Source: Pedobacter cryoconitis | GTDB lineage: Bacteria; Bacteroidota; Bacteroidia; Sphingobacteriales; Sphingobacteriaceae | Direction: 5' to 3' | Assembly: GCF_001590605.1 (NCBI RefSeq) | Contig: NZ_CP014504.1 | Span: 4,898,001-4,962,000 of the forward strand | Length of the DNA stretch: 64,000 bases | Part shown: positions 35,656 through 44,044 of the stretch, one piece after another | Layout of the letters: every line of letters starts with the position of its first letter | Position numbering within the stretch: the stretch's first letter is position 1 | The notes under the pieces: model-generated | Seen by the model: only the letters and a program-made list of their open reading frames with translations | The model's database searches: none | What the model was told of the DNA's origin: nothing | Program-made: the position numbers and the translations under genes

Positions 35656-35847
35656 CTAGATTACTTTAACATTGATCGCATTCAAACCTTTTTTACCGCT
35701 TTCAACATCGTATTCTACTTTGTCGTTTTCACGGATTTCATCGATAAGGCCTGTTGAATGTACAAAAATTTCGCTATCGCCATTCGCTGGTACGATAAAT
35801 CCAAAACCTTTAGTTACATTGAAAAATTTTACTGTTCCTTCTTGCAT
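35656..35847 (-). CDS. Cold-shock domain protein
   Basis: A 63-residue CspA-type OB-fold protein with both nucleic-acid-binding motifs: GTVKFFNVTKGFGFIV (RNP1, residues 4-19) and EIFVHSTGL (RNP2, residues 26-34). It would act as an RNA chaperone or stress regulator. It is a monocistronic unit with its own terminator. A weak promoter candidate (TTTG, then TACATTGC about 20 bases later, near 35873-35905 on the minus strand) precedes it. The leader is too short to be a long thermosensor like that of E. coli cspA. Confidence 0.93.
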   Translation of the reverse strand: MQEGTVKFFNVTKGFGFIVPANGDSEIFVHSTGLIDEIRENDKVEYDVESGKKGLNAINVKVI

Positions 35848-35942
35848 TGTATTATGTATTAATAATTAAGTCTGCAATGTAGTAATTATTTTTTTATAAT
35901 CCGCAAATGCTTCATTTTTTGATAAATATAATTTTTGACGAT

Positions 35943-36884
35943 TTATTTTGAAGGTTTTCTCCCGACTACATCTACCGTAATTTCGCTTGTATGAGGCACG
36001 CCAAGAGTACTCCCAGGTTTAATTATTAGTAAATTTTGCAAATAAACGCTGATAATTCCTTCCAGAACTTTTTTTCTCGTTTCCCTGAATTCGGGAAGGT
36101 TAGTGAAAAAATAACTTAATCTCATTTTTCCCTTTTCATCGACCAGGACATTAAACTCATAAGCGAATTCTTTATAAGCATCCGGAATAACCAGTTTATA
36201 CTGCGGATAGAGGTAATCGTAAGCCTCTGTTCTGCCATTCAATTTATCGACGCTGCTTAAACGCTCTACAGTAATACGGTTATCGCGCGCACGCAAAGAA
36301 ACCACTTGCCGGCCCGCAAATACACTGTCCCTTTGATCCGGATATTGAGTTGCTTTAGCTACCATTTCTGCAATAAAAAGGGTATCCGCTTTACTTGGTC
36401 GCTGCAACTTTTCAGCAGTAGTTTTTAATTTATTTTTGATATAGTCATCGGCATAAAAAGTCATGTTTACATCCGAACGGATATCATCTGCTATCTCTTT
36501 TTTATTCACCTGAAGCCGTTGAAAAACGAGGCTATCTTTGCTGATCAGCTTAAACCTGAACCATTCTTTCGCAAAATTAAAGACATCAGCATGGTCATGG
36601 TGCAAATGAAAGGGTTGCATGATTTTCTGGGCAGGATCATAAGCCAGCACTGTATCGGCAGATTTAAATTGAATAATCCAGCTTGGTTCCTGCTGAAAAC
36701 CAGTCGTATCGAAAGATAACCCATTGCTGAAACGACGTTTTACTTCCGTATACCTGATTCCTTTGACCGGAGTCACATCTAACTTTACATGTTCTGGTAA
36801 TTTTTCTTTCTTTGCTTTCGTATTGCACGCAGTCAGTAACAGGCTCAAACTTATAAAAATAGACAAGGAGGTGATTGGTCTCAT
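35943..36884 (-). CDS. Lipoprotein of unknown function
   Basis: A predicted lipoprotein of 313 residues from the ATG at 36882-36884 (MRPITSLSIFISLSLLLTAC, lipid Cys 20). The longer frame to 36938 adds a charged stretch ahead of the signal and is less likely. The mature part is charged, with HLHHDHADVF near residue 95 and a C-terminal segment EKGKMRLSYFFTNLPEFRE and VLEGIISVYLQNLLIIKPG. I do not recognise the family. It lies downstream of a zinc metalloprotease gene in reading order but has the metalloprotease terminator between, so it is probably transcribed separately. Confidence 0.75.
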   Translation of the reverse strand: MRPITSLSIFISLSLLLTACNTKAKKEKLPEHVKLDVTPVKGIRYTEVKRRFSNGLSFDTTGFQQEPSWIIQFKSADTVLAYDPAQKIMQPFHLHHDHADVFNFAKEWFRFKLISKDSLVFQRLQVNKKEIADDIRSDVNMTFYADDYIKNKLKTTAEKLQRPSKADTLFIAEMVAKATQYPDQRDSVFAGRQVVSLRARDNRITVERLSSVDKLNGRTEAYDYLYPQYKLVIPDAYKEFAYEFNVLVDEKGKMRLSYFFTNLPEFRETRKKVLEGIISVYLQNLLIIKPGSTLGVPHTSEITVDVVGRKPSK

Positions 36885-36959
36885 AGTACAAACAACGTTT
36901 TTTTCTTGCAAATATATCAGGCTTTCTTTGCGAATCATAACTGGGTTTAATCAAAGAAA

Positions 36960-36993
36960 AGCCCTTAAGCTATAAAAATAGAGCTTAAGGGCT
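36960..36993 (-). terminator. Terminator of the zinc metalloprotease gene
   Basis: Perfect 12-bp arms AGCCCTTAAGCT (36960-36971) and AGCTTAAGGGCT (36982-36993); on the minus strand the stem is followed by TTTCTTTG. Confidence 0.85.
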
Positions 36994-37015
36994 GATTAAA
37001 GGATATTACATCCGC

Positions 37016-39523
37016 TTATTTTTTAGGAAAAAGAACAGCATTGATCCTGATCACCAAGTCATCATAATGCGCTTTTGTCAGGTTATCGCCTGCTAAAGCC
37101 CTTGTTTTAGTTAATGTTAACAGTGATTTCAATTCAGCTCTTACCAATGGCCTGATATCCGACAAAGAAACATTAATAGGGGTAATGCCATAACTAGCAA
37201 GACCTTCGGAGTTTGCTCCTGGTGGAACATCCATTTCTTTGGTCATCAATTGCGTTAACGTCTCTACATAAGAACGTTGTAAATTACGTTTAAAAGCATC
37301 TGGTCTGCTGGCAGAGAATACGCTTGTTTTCAGGTCGGTAAACAGTTCAGGAAGCGTATACGAATTTGCCGTACCGTTTTTTGCTTCATTATCCAGTAAG
37401 CGTGCAATACGGGAAGGAGCCATTAACTGACCTAGTGTACTGGTTTGCACTGCTTTTATTTTATTCAATATTTGTCCGTTATCGAATTTATTCAGCTGCT
37501 CATTATTAATCAGCCATACCGGTGTAGTAAACAACTGTGTATTGAAAAATGTGATCGCTTCTTTTTGTTTAGCTTTAGACAAATAAGAATAAACAGTTCC
37601 TTTCTGATCAGTCGTTTTAAAGTTCTCACTCATGCCGCCAACATTTGCCCTTACATGGCTCATATACCTGCTATATTGCGTAATAACTTCGTTATAGAGT
37701 TCTTTCAAGTCACTAAAATCTTCCCCTTTCTGGTAAGTCCATATTTCTATATTCGGAAGGATACGCTTTAAATTAGCAATACCATAAGTACTGGCTTTCA
37801 TTGCATTGTCTCCTAAATCTTCACTTTGTAAACGCGGATCTAGACTTGTGCCCTGGCGACCATAGTAATACAATGGATTTCCTGCTTTGGCAATTGTCCA
37901 TACATCCAGTTTTGCTCTTTCCTGCTTAGCAGTTAAGTTGCCCGGAAACCAGGTATACCCCCATTTAATAGACCATTTATCATATTCACCAATTTCAGGA
38001 TGCAGTTTAGTTACCCCATCACCAGGTTGAGCGATATAATTGAAACGTGCATAGTCCATAATGGATGGTGCTGTTCCGTGTGTATTGGTAAAGGTTTTCG
38101 AACGAAGAGAATCTACAGGATAGGCATAACTTGAACCAAAATTATGAGGCAGACCAAGCGTATGCCCAATTTCGTGTGAAGAAACAAAACGGATCAGTTC
38201 ACCCATTTGTTTATCATCAAATTTAGCTTTTCTGGCTGCCGGATTAACAGCAGCAGTTTGCACAAAATACCAGTTTCTCAGTAAATTCATGACATTATGA
38301 TACCAACCGATATGAGTCTCCAGAATTTGTCCGGTACGTGGATCAGAAACATGCGGACCATAGGCATTTGAGATGTTTGAAGCAAAATAGCGCACCACAG
38401 AATACCTGGAATCCTCTACACTAAAATCAGGGTCCTGTGCAGGAGTAGGAGCTTCTTTTCCAATAATCGCATTTTTGAACCCTGCTTCCTGAAAGGCAAC
38501 CTGCCAGTCATTAATCCCCTGAATTAAATAAGGAACCCATTTTTTTGGAGTAGCCGGGTCAATATAAATTACAATTGGTTTAACAGGTTCTACCAATTCG
38601 CCACGCATATAAGCAGCAGTATCTTTAGGCACTAAATTCCAGCGGTGGATATAGGCCGTGCGTTCTGCCTTTTGGGCATCTGTCCCATAATCTGTTTGGG
38701 ATTGGCCGAAATAGCCTACTCTTGGATCTGTTAATCTCGCTTTAACCGGTGTTTTTGGTAAAAGGAGCATCGAAGTATTGAATTCAAAAGTTACCGCACC
38801 AATGCTATTGTCGATTGGTGATTCTGCCGACCTATAAGTTTTGCTGGTCACTACTTCAATATTTATTGGGAAAGTTTTGATCGTGTCTACATAAGACCGT
38901 CCGGCATCTAAAGCACTTGCTTTATAAGCTTTCCTTAGGGCATCAGTAGCGCCGATAGCTACGACATCACCATTGTAAAAATCAGTGATATCAATCACAA
39001 CACCTGTAGTGTCTTTATTGTAAGCTTTAATCTCAAAACTGGCAAGAATTGTAGACAAGTTTGAATTTTTAACAGATTGGTACATATCTGAAGTGCTGTC
39101 AGCTCTTACAGAATAACTGGGTACACGAATAAAAACCTGCTTCCCGCGACGTTCCCATTGCCAAACCTGGTCATTTAATTCTTCTCCGCCATATTGCTGA
39201 TTCCCAACAGATACGCCAGATGGGACTTTATTTAAACGGGTAACGACAAGCATTTCGCGGTTTAATAAACTGTCTGGAATCTCGAAATACCATTTGTCAT
39301 CTACCCTATAGGTTTTGAATAATCCATTTTTCGTCCTTGCTTTTGCAGTGATCACTTCAGAAAATGGCTTCAGTCCTTCTTTTTTCGGGGCTGGAATAGT
39401 GGGAGCGGGCGCTGCAGTCGCAGCTGTTTTTTTAGATTTTTTCTGTGCAGAAGCAGTTTCACTGCATACCGCACTTAAAAAACACATACCGGCAAGGGCC
39501 AGTAATTTAGTTTTTGAATTCAT
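37016..39523 (-). CDS. Zinc-dependent metalloprotease (DUF5117/DUF4953 type)
   Basis: An 835-residue exported protein. A signal peptide (MNSKTKLLALAGMCFLSAVCSETASAQ) and a Lys/Ala/Pro linker precede a DUF5118-like segment (PFSEVITAKARTKNGLFKTY) and a DUF5117-like domain (about 90-290). The catalytic domain has the extended zinc motif HEIGHTLGLPHNFGSS (about residue 450), with the Met-turn candidate SIMDYARFNY after it. A long C-terminal part (DUF4953) ends the protein. The family is common in Bacteroidota and thought to be cell-envelope peptidases; substrate unknown. It is monocistronic with a strong terminator. Confidence 0.9.
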   Translation of the reverse strand: MNSKTKLLALAGMCFLSAVCSETASAQKKSKKTAATAAPAPTIPAPKKEGLKPFSEVITAKARTKNGLFKTYRVDDKWYFEIPDSLLNREMLVVTRLNKVPSGVSVGNQQYGGEELNDQVWQWERRGKQVFIRVPSYSVRADSTSDMYQSVKNSNLSTILASFEIKAYNKDTTGVVIDITDFYNGDVVAIGATDALRKAYKASALDAGRSYVDTIKTFPINIEVVTSKTYRSAESPIDNSIGAVTFEFNTSMLLLPKTPVKARLTDPRVGYFGQSQTDYGTDAQKAERTAYIHRWNLVPKDTAAYMRGELVEPVKPIVIYIDPATPKKWVPYLIQGINDWQVAFQEAGFKNAIIGKEAPTPAQDPDFSVEDSRYSVVRYFASNISNAYGPHVSDPRTGQILETHIGWYHNVMNLLRNWYFVQTAAVNPAARKAKFDDKQMGELIRFVSSHEIGHTLGLPHNFGSSYAYPVDSLRSKTFTNTHGTAPSIMDYARFNYIAQPGDGVTKLHPEIGEYDKWSIKWGYTWFPGNLTAKQERAKLDVWTIAKAGNPLYYYGRQGTSLDPRLQSEDLGDNAMKASTYGIANLKRILPNIEIWTYQKGEDFSDLKELYNEVITQYSRYMSHVRANVGGMSENFKTTDQKGTVYSYLSKAKQKEAITFFNTQLFTTPVWLINNEQLNKFDNGQILNKIKAVQTSTLGQLMAPSRIARLLDNEAKNGTANSYTLPELFTDLKTSVFSASRPDAFKRNLQRSYVETLTQLMTKEMDVPPGANSEGLASYGITPINVSLSDIRPLVRAELKSLLTLTKTRALAGDNLTKAHYDDLVIRINAVLFPKK

Positions 39524-39680
39524 TGGTAGTCAAAAAATTTGGGGTTTGGGTTGAAGTCGTAAAAATATTCATTGTCAGCTTAAAATAATGCAACGTAATT
39601 GCAACGTTACAAAATAGGCCCGAGTTTAAATCAAAGCGTATCCGTATTTTCGGAAAAAGCAATATATTCGACCTATATCA

Positions 39681-41027
39681 ATGGTAAAGCGTATAATGGA
39701 ATTTAAAAAAGCATACCGCATCCAATCATTTTTCATTTCAGCATTGCTGATTTTGCTATTTCTTGAAAGCTGCTCCGTACAGCATCGGTTAGCCAAAGAT
39801 GTTTCTCGTTTTTTAAAGGATTCACCTGTTCTCAATGACCATCTTGTCGGGTTTGCCATCTCCGGTTTAACTCAGAATGAGCTGATTTATGCGCAAAATG
39901 CGGACAAATATTTTATTCCCGCCTCTAATACAAAGTTATATACTTTTTATGCAGGGCTGAAAATGATACCAGATTCTATTCCCGCTATACGTTACATAGA
40001 ACGCGGTGATTCTCTTATTTTCTGGGGAACAGGAGATCCATCCTTTTTAAAGCGGAGAATGAAAACAGATAAAACCTTTAAATTTTTAAGCACAAGTACC
40101 AGGCAGCTATTTTTTGCTGCAGGCAGATATACGGGCAATGTTTATGGACAGGGCTGGGCATGGGATGATTATAATGACGATACACAGGCAGAAATAACAG
40201 AGTTGCCTATGCAGGATAATCTGGTAGAATTCAAAAATGAAGACGGAAAGATTGCTGTTAATCCGCAGCATTTTAATCTTTGCCTGGTGAAAGACAGTTT
40301 AAATAAGGAGAAGGAGTTCAGGGTGGTCAGAGCGCTGGAAAAGAATGAATTTAACTATCCTTCGGGGGTTATACCTATTGATTTTACACAATTGGTCCCT
40401 TATAAGACAAGTATTTCGACTACATTAAACCTGCTGAGGGATACTTTGGGGCGTGATGTTCAGCTCATCCGGTTAGCAATGCCTGCTACAGCAAAGACAA
40501 TTTATAACAGCAGGTCTGAAGATCTTTTCCGGGAAATGCTTTTGTCAAGCGATAATTTTATTGCCGAACAGCTTTTATTGGTTTATTCAAATCAATTTCA
40601 GCAGGAACTAAGCAGTACTGACGCGATCCGGTATATACTGGACAAATATCTGAAAGATTTGCCTCACCGTCCGCGCTGGGTAGATGGATCGGGGGTGTCA
40701 AGAATGAACCTATTCAGCCCCAGAGATATGATTTTACTGCTTCAAATGATAGATAAAGAGGTAAATAACAGAGAAAAACTCTTTAGTATGCTTCCTGCCG
40801 GTGGATTGAGCGGAACACTTAAAAATGCTTATCCTAAAACAGACCACCCTTTTGTATTTGCGAAAACCGGAACTTTTTCCAATAATTATAATCAAAGCGG
40901 TTATATCGTTACCAAAAAGGGAAAAATACTTGTTTTTTCTTTCATGAATAACAGTTTTATGGGCCCTGTTAAAGAATTAAAGGCTGAAATGGCCAAACTT
41001 ATGGGGTATATCCACGATCAGTATTAA
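39681..41027 (+). CDS. dacB: D-alanyl-D-alanine carboxypeptidase, PBP4/DacB family (S13)
   Basis: A 448-residue class C penicillin-binding protein with a lipoprotein-like leader (LILLFLESCSVQH, Cys 31). The three active-site motifs are present: SNTK (Ser 82-Lys 85, in PASNTKLYT), SDN (SSDNFIAEQLL, about 294) and KTG (VFAKTGTFSNN, about 395). It should trim or cross-cut pentapeptides in peptidoglycan. It is a little shorter than the E. coli protein. ATG at 39681 or the in-frame ATG five codons later (MEFKKAYR) are both possible. Confidence 0.9.
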   Translation: MVKRIMEFKKAYRIQSFFISALLILLFLESCSVQHRLAKDVSRFLKDSPVLNDHLVGFAISGLTQNELIYAQNADKYFIPASNTKLYTFYAGLKMIPDSIPAIRYIERGDSLIFWGTGDPSFLKRRMKTDKTFKFLSTSTRQLFFAAGRYTGNVYGQGWAWDDYNDDTQAEITELPMQDNLVEFKNEDGKIAVNPQHFNLCLVKDSLNKEKEFRVVRALEKNEFNYPSGVIPIDFTQLVPYKTSISTTLNLLRDTLGRDVQLIRLAMPATAKTIYNSRSEDLFREMLLSSDNFIAEQLLLVYSNQFQQELSSTDAIRYILDKYLKDLPHRPRWVDGSGVSRMNLFSPRDMILLLQMIDKEVNNREKLFSMLPAGGLSGTLKNAYPKTDHPFVFAKTGTFSNNYNQSGYIVTKKGKILVFSFMNNSFMGPVKELKAEMAKLMGYIHDQY

Positions 41028-41144
41028 GTTGAAATAAACAGCAGTACAACTTTACTACAGCCGTCCCAAAACTGTTGTAAAAAACAATCCTGTACTTTAC
41101 AATTTTATCATCTCAATTTAAACTGCTTCTCTAAATTTTATCTT

Positions 41145-41152
41145 TATTTTTG
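41145..41152 (+). promoter_or_regulatory. Probable -7 element of the MFS gene
   Basis: TATTTTTG matches TAnnTTTG and ends seven bases before the ATG at 41160, so the transcript would have almost no leader. No clear -33 box. Confidence 0.4.
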
Positions 41153-41159
41153 TGCGGAT

Positions 41160-42338
41160 ATGCAAAAGTCCGATCAATCGATTTATACCCTGCAATTTGG
41201 CCTGGTATGTTTAAGTTCCTTCCTTTTTTCTGCTAGTTTTAACATGCTGATCCCCGAATTGCCTGCCTACCTGAGTGCGATGGGTGGTGCTTCTTATAAA
41301 GGATTGATCGTTGCACTGTTTACGCTTACAGCTGGGATTTCCAGACCTTTTAGTGGTAAACTGACTGATACTATCGGCCGTGTGCCAATAATGGCTGTAG
41401 GGTCAATAGTTTGCTTTGTTTGCGGATTCCTGTATCCTGTACTGACCACAGTTGCCGGATTTCTGTTTCTTAGGTTAATTCATGGATTTTCTACCGGGTT
41501 TAAGCCAACAGCAACAGCCGCTTATGTAGCAGATCTGGTTCCGGAAAACAGGTGGGGAGAAGCGATGGGGATTCATGGAATTTGTTTTAGTACAGGTATG
41601 GCCATCGGCCCCGCCATTGGGAGTACCATAACCGATCATTTTTCCATTAACGTCTTGTTTTATTGCTCTTCAATTTTTGCTTTGTCATCCATTGTAATCC
41701 TTGGAAATATGAAAGAGACGCTGAAAGAAAAAAAGCCTTTCAGCTTCTCCCTGTTAAAGATTAAAAGACAGGATATTATTGAATGGAGAGTGATTCCTGC
41801 AGCTATAATCACACTGCTGAGTTATGTGAGTTATGGCGTAATCCTGACTGTAGTCGGAGATTGGAGCAAATATCTTGGCACCAGTAATAAAGGCTTGTTT
41901 TTTATGGTATTTACCCTGTCTTCTTTGCTCATCCGGTTTATTGCAGGGAAGGCCTCTGACAAACATGGAAGGGTCTTAATCCTTAAAATATCTCTTGCAT
42001 TACTGGCCGTTTCGTTGTTATGCACGGGCTTTGCGAATTCATCTTTTACCTTAATGGCCGCTTCTGCATTATACGGTGTAGCAACAGGAATGCTTTCACC
42101 AACAGTAAATGCCTGGACAATAGATCTGAGCGATCCAAAACATCGCGGCAAAGCAATGGCAACCATGTACATTGCACTGGAAGTTGGAATTGGTTTGGGT
42201 GCTTTGCTGGCCGGATGGTTATTTATTGACAATATCAAAACTATACCCCATACATTTTTCATCTGTACAGGCATTACCATTGCAGCATTAGTTTACTTGC
42301 AATTTGTCTGGAAGCCGAAACTTGCAGCAACAGTTTAG
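41160..42338 (+). CDS. Major facilitator superfamily transporter
   Basis: A 392-residue, 12-helix MFS protein. The loop 2-3 motif reads GKLTDTIGRVPIM (about residues 60-72) and the equivalent loop 8-9 motif GKASDKHGRVLIL (about 262). The loop between helices 6 and 7 is about 25 residues. Pattern is that of drug/metabolite proton antiporters, but substrate cannot be assigned. Its stop is immediately followed by the stop of the convergent alanine dehydrogenase gene. Confidence 0.9.
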   Translation: MQKSDQSIYTLQFGLVCLSSFLFSASFNMLIPELPAYLSAMGGASYKGLIVALFTLTAGISRPFSGKLTDTIGRVPIMAVGSIVCFVCGFLYPVLTTVAGFLFLRLIHGFSTGFKPTATAAYVADLVPENRWGEAMGIHGICFSTGMAIGPAIGSTITDHFSINVLFYCSSIFALSSIVILGNMKETLKEKKPFSFSLLKIKRQDIIEWRVIPAAIITLLSYVSYGVILTVVGDWSKYLGTSNKGLFFMVFTLSSLLIRFIAGKASDKHGRVLILKISLALLAVSLLCTGFANSSFTLMAASALYGVATGMLSPTVNAWTIDLSDPKHRGKAMATMYIALEVGIGLGALLAGWLFIDNIKTIPHTFFICTGITIAALVYLQFVWKPKLAATV

Positions 42339-43565
42339 CTATTGATTCGCAGCCACTAATAATTCAATGTCTTTGTAAGGCAGGCTAAACCTGGCAGCCA
42401 GATCTTTGCTGGTCAGGTGGCCTTTATAAATATAAAGCGCTTCCCTGATGCCTGGTTTATTCCAGATCAGGCTCATTAAGCCGCCCATTTCGCCTATGTC
42501 TACCAGGATTGGGGTAAAGATATTGGTTAAAGCATAAGAAGCTGTTCTGGGTACTCTGGATGCGATATTAGGCACGCAATAATGGATCACATCATGTTTT
42601 CTAAAAACAGGATCTTTATGGTTAGTGACCTCGGAAGTTTCAAAACACCCGCCCTGATCTATACTCACGTCAATAACAACAGAGTCTGGTTTCATTCTGC
42701 TTACTGTTTCTTCGGTTACAATACAAGGGCTTCTGCCGTGTGTAGCCCGGATAGCACCAATCACCACATCACAAGTTGTTACAGCCTTTCCTAATACGAT
42801 AGGCTGCATGACAGAGGTAAATACGCGGCTTCCAAGATTATTCTGAAGACGGCGTAACCGATAAATAGAACTGTCAAATACTTTTACCTCGGCACCTAAT
42901 GAAAGTGCTGTTCTTGCTGCATATTCTCCAACGGTTCCAGCGCCAAGGATGACAATTTCTGTAGGAGGCACACCTGTAAAACCGCCAAGCATTAAGCCTT
43001 TACCACCGGTTACACTGCTTAAATATTCTGCAGCAATGAAGATTGATGTTGCACCTACGATTTCGCTCATTGCGCGCACAACCGTTAAAACATTTCCCTC
43101 ATCCCTTAAATTCTCAAAGCATAAAGCATTGATCTTTTTATTGAGCAATGCTTTCAGGTAACCTTCTTTAAGTGCGCCCATCTGCAAAGCAGAGATGAGT
43201 GTCTGTCCTTTATGCATCAGATTGATTTCTTCTACCGTTGGCGGGGCTATTTTCACGATAATATCAGCATCATATACATCCTTTTTATTGAATGTAATCT
43301 GTGCACCCTGTTCACTGTAATCATTGTCAGAAAAGTTTGCACCAGCACCAGCACCACTTTCCAGCAATACTTTATGGCCATGATTGACCAATAGTGCAAC
43401 GGATAAAGGTGTAAGTGCAATCCGGGTTTCCTGAAAAGAGATCTCTTTAGGAATACCAATATAAAGACTGTTGCTTTTTTGTTTGATTTCTGACAATGTC
43501 TCTTTAGGCTGTAGCAGTCCTTTCTGAGCAATAGAGGCCATTTCTTCCCGTAATCCTGTAGCCAT
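42339..43565 (-). CDS. ald: Alanine dehydrogenase
   Basis: A 408-residue NAD-dependent enzyme of the alanine dehydrogenase/PNT family: N-terminal domain with IGIPKEISFQETRIALTP (substrate Arg and Lys region), then LISALQMGAL and NALCFENLRDEG, and a Rossmann domain with VILGAGTVGEYAARTAL (about 205-221) and VKVFDSS. It interconverts L-alanine and pyruvate. About 33 residues precede the canonical start, so it is longer at the N-terminus than Bacillus Ald. It is third in the porX-tsaE-ald group, 47 bases after tsaE. Confidence 0.88.
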   Translation of the reverse strand: MATGLREEMASIAQKGLLQPKETLSEIKQKSNSLYIGIPKEISFQETRIALTPLSVALLVNHGHKVLLESGAGAGANFSDNDYSEQGAQITFNKKDVYDADIIVKIAPPTVEEINLMHKGQTLISALQMGALKEGYLKALLNKKINALCFENLRDEGNVLTVVRAMSEIVGATSIFIAAEYLSSVTGGKGLMLGGFTGVPPTEIVILGAGTVGEYAARTALSLGAEVKVFDSSIYRLRRLQNNLGSRVFTSVMQPIVLGKAVTTCDVVIGAIRATHGRSPCIVTEETVSRMKPDSVVIDVSIDQGGCFETSEVTNHKDPVFRKHDVIHYCVPNIASRVPRTASYALTNIFTPILVDIGEMGGLMSLIWNKPGIREALYIYKGHLTSKDLAARFSLPYKDIELLVAANQ

Positions 43566-43612
43566 TCTGTCTATCTGATTTTTTGATTGAAATTAAGAAA
43601 AATAAGCTGAAT

Positions 43613-44035
43613 TTAAGCAATTTTTGTGAAGGTGAAAGATCGTTTGTTTTCTGACAATGCGGTAATTCCCACTTCGATATAAGTTTCAGGCAGCAATTCC
43701 CCAATTCGCTGGGGCCATTCTATCAGGCAGATATTGCCAGAATAAAAATACTCTTCATAACCAATATCAAATACTTCCTGCAGGTTTTTAATTCTATAGA
43801 AGTCAAAATGATAAATGACCTGATGAGCTGGTGCAGCATATTCGTTTACAATAGAAAATGTAGGACTGTTAACTACAGCTGTTACGCCTAATTTCTGGCA
43901 CAGGACTTTAATAAAAGTTGTTTTTCCTGCTCCCATTTCGCCCTCGAAGGCGAATATTTTTTCGTTTCCTGCAAAACTGAGCAGTGCTTCAGCGGCACTG
44001 TCCAGTTCGTCCAGGTGATTAATTTCAATGTTCAT
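43613..44035 (-). CDS. tsaE: tRNA threonylcarbamoyladenosine biosynthesis ATPase TsaE
   Basis: A 140-residue P-loop ATPase that helps TsaB and TsaD make t6A at position 37 of tRNA. Walker A is GEMGAGKTTFIK (residues 33-44); NSPTFSIVNEY (about 57), HFDFYRIK (about 74) and LIEWPQR (about 105) are family landmarks. It starts 9 bases after porX and is co-transcribed with it. Confidence 0.95.
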   Translation of the reverse strand: MNIEINHLDELDSAAEALLSFAGNEKIFAFEGEMGAGKTTFIKVLCQKLGVTAVVNSPTFSIVNEYAAPAHQVIYHFDFYRIKNLQEVFDIGYEEYFYSGNICLIEWPQRIGELLPETYIEVGITALSENKRSFTFTKIA

Positions 44036-44044
44036 TTCAATAGG

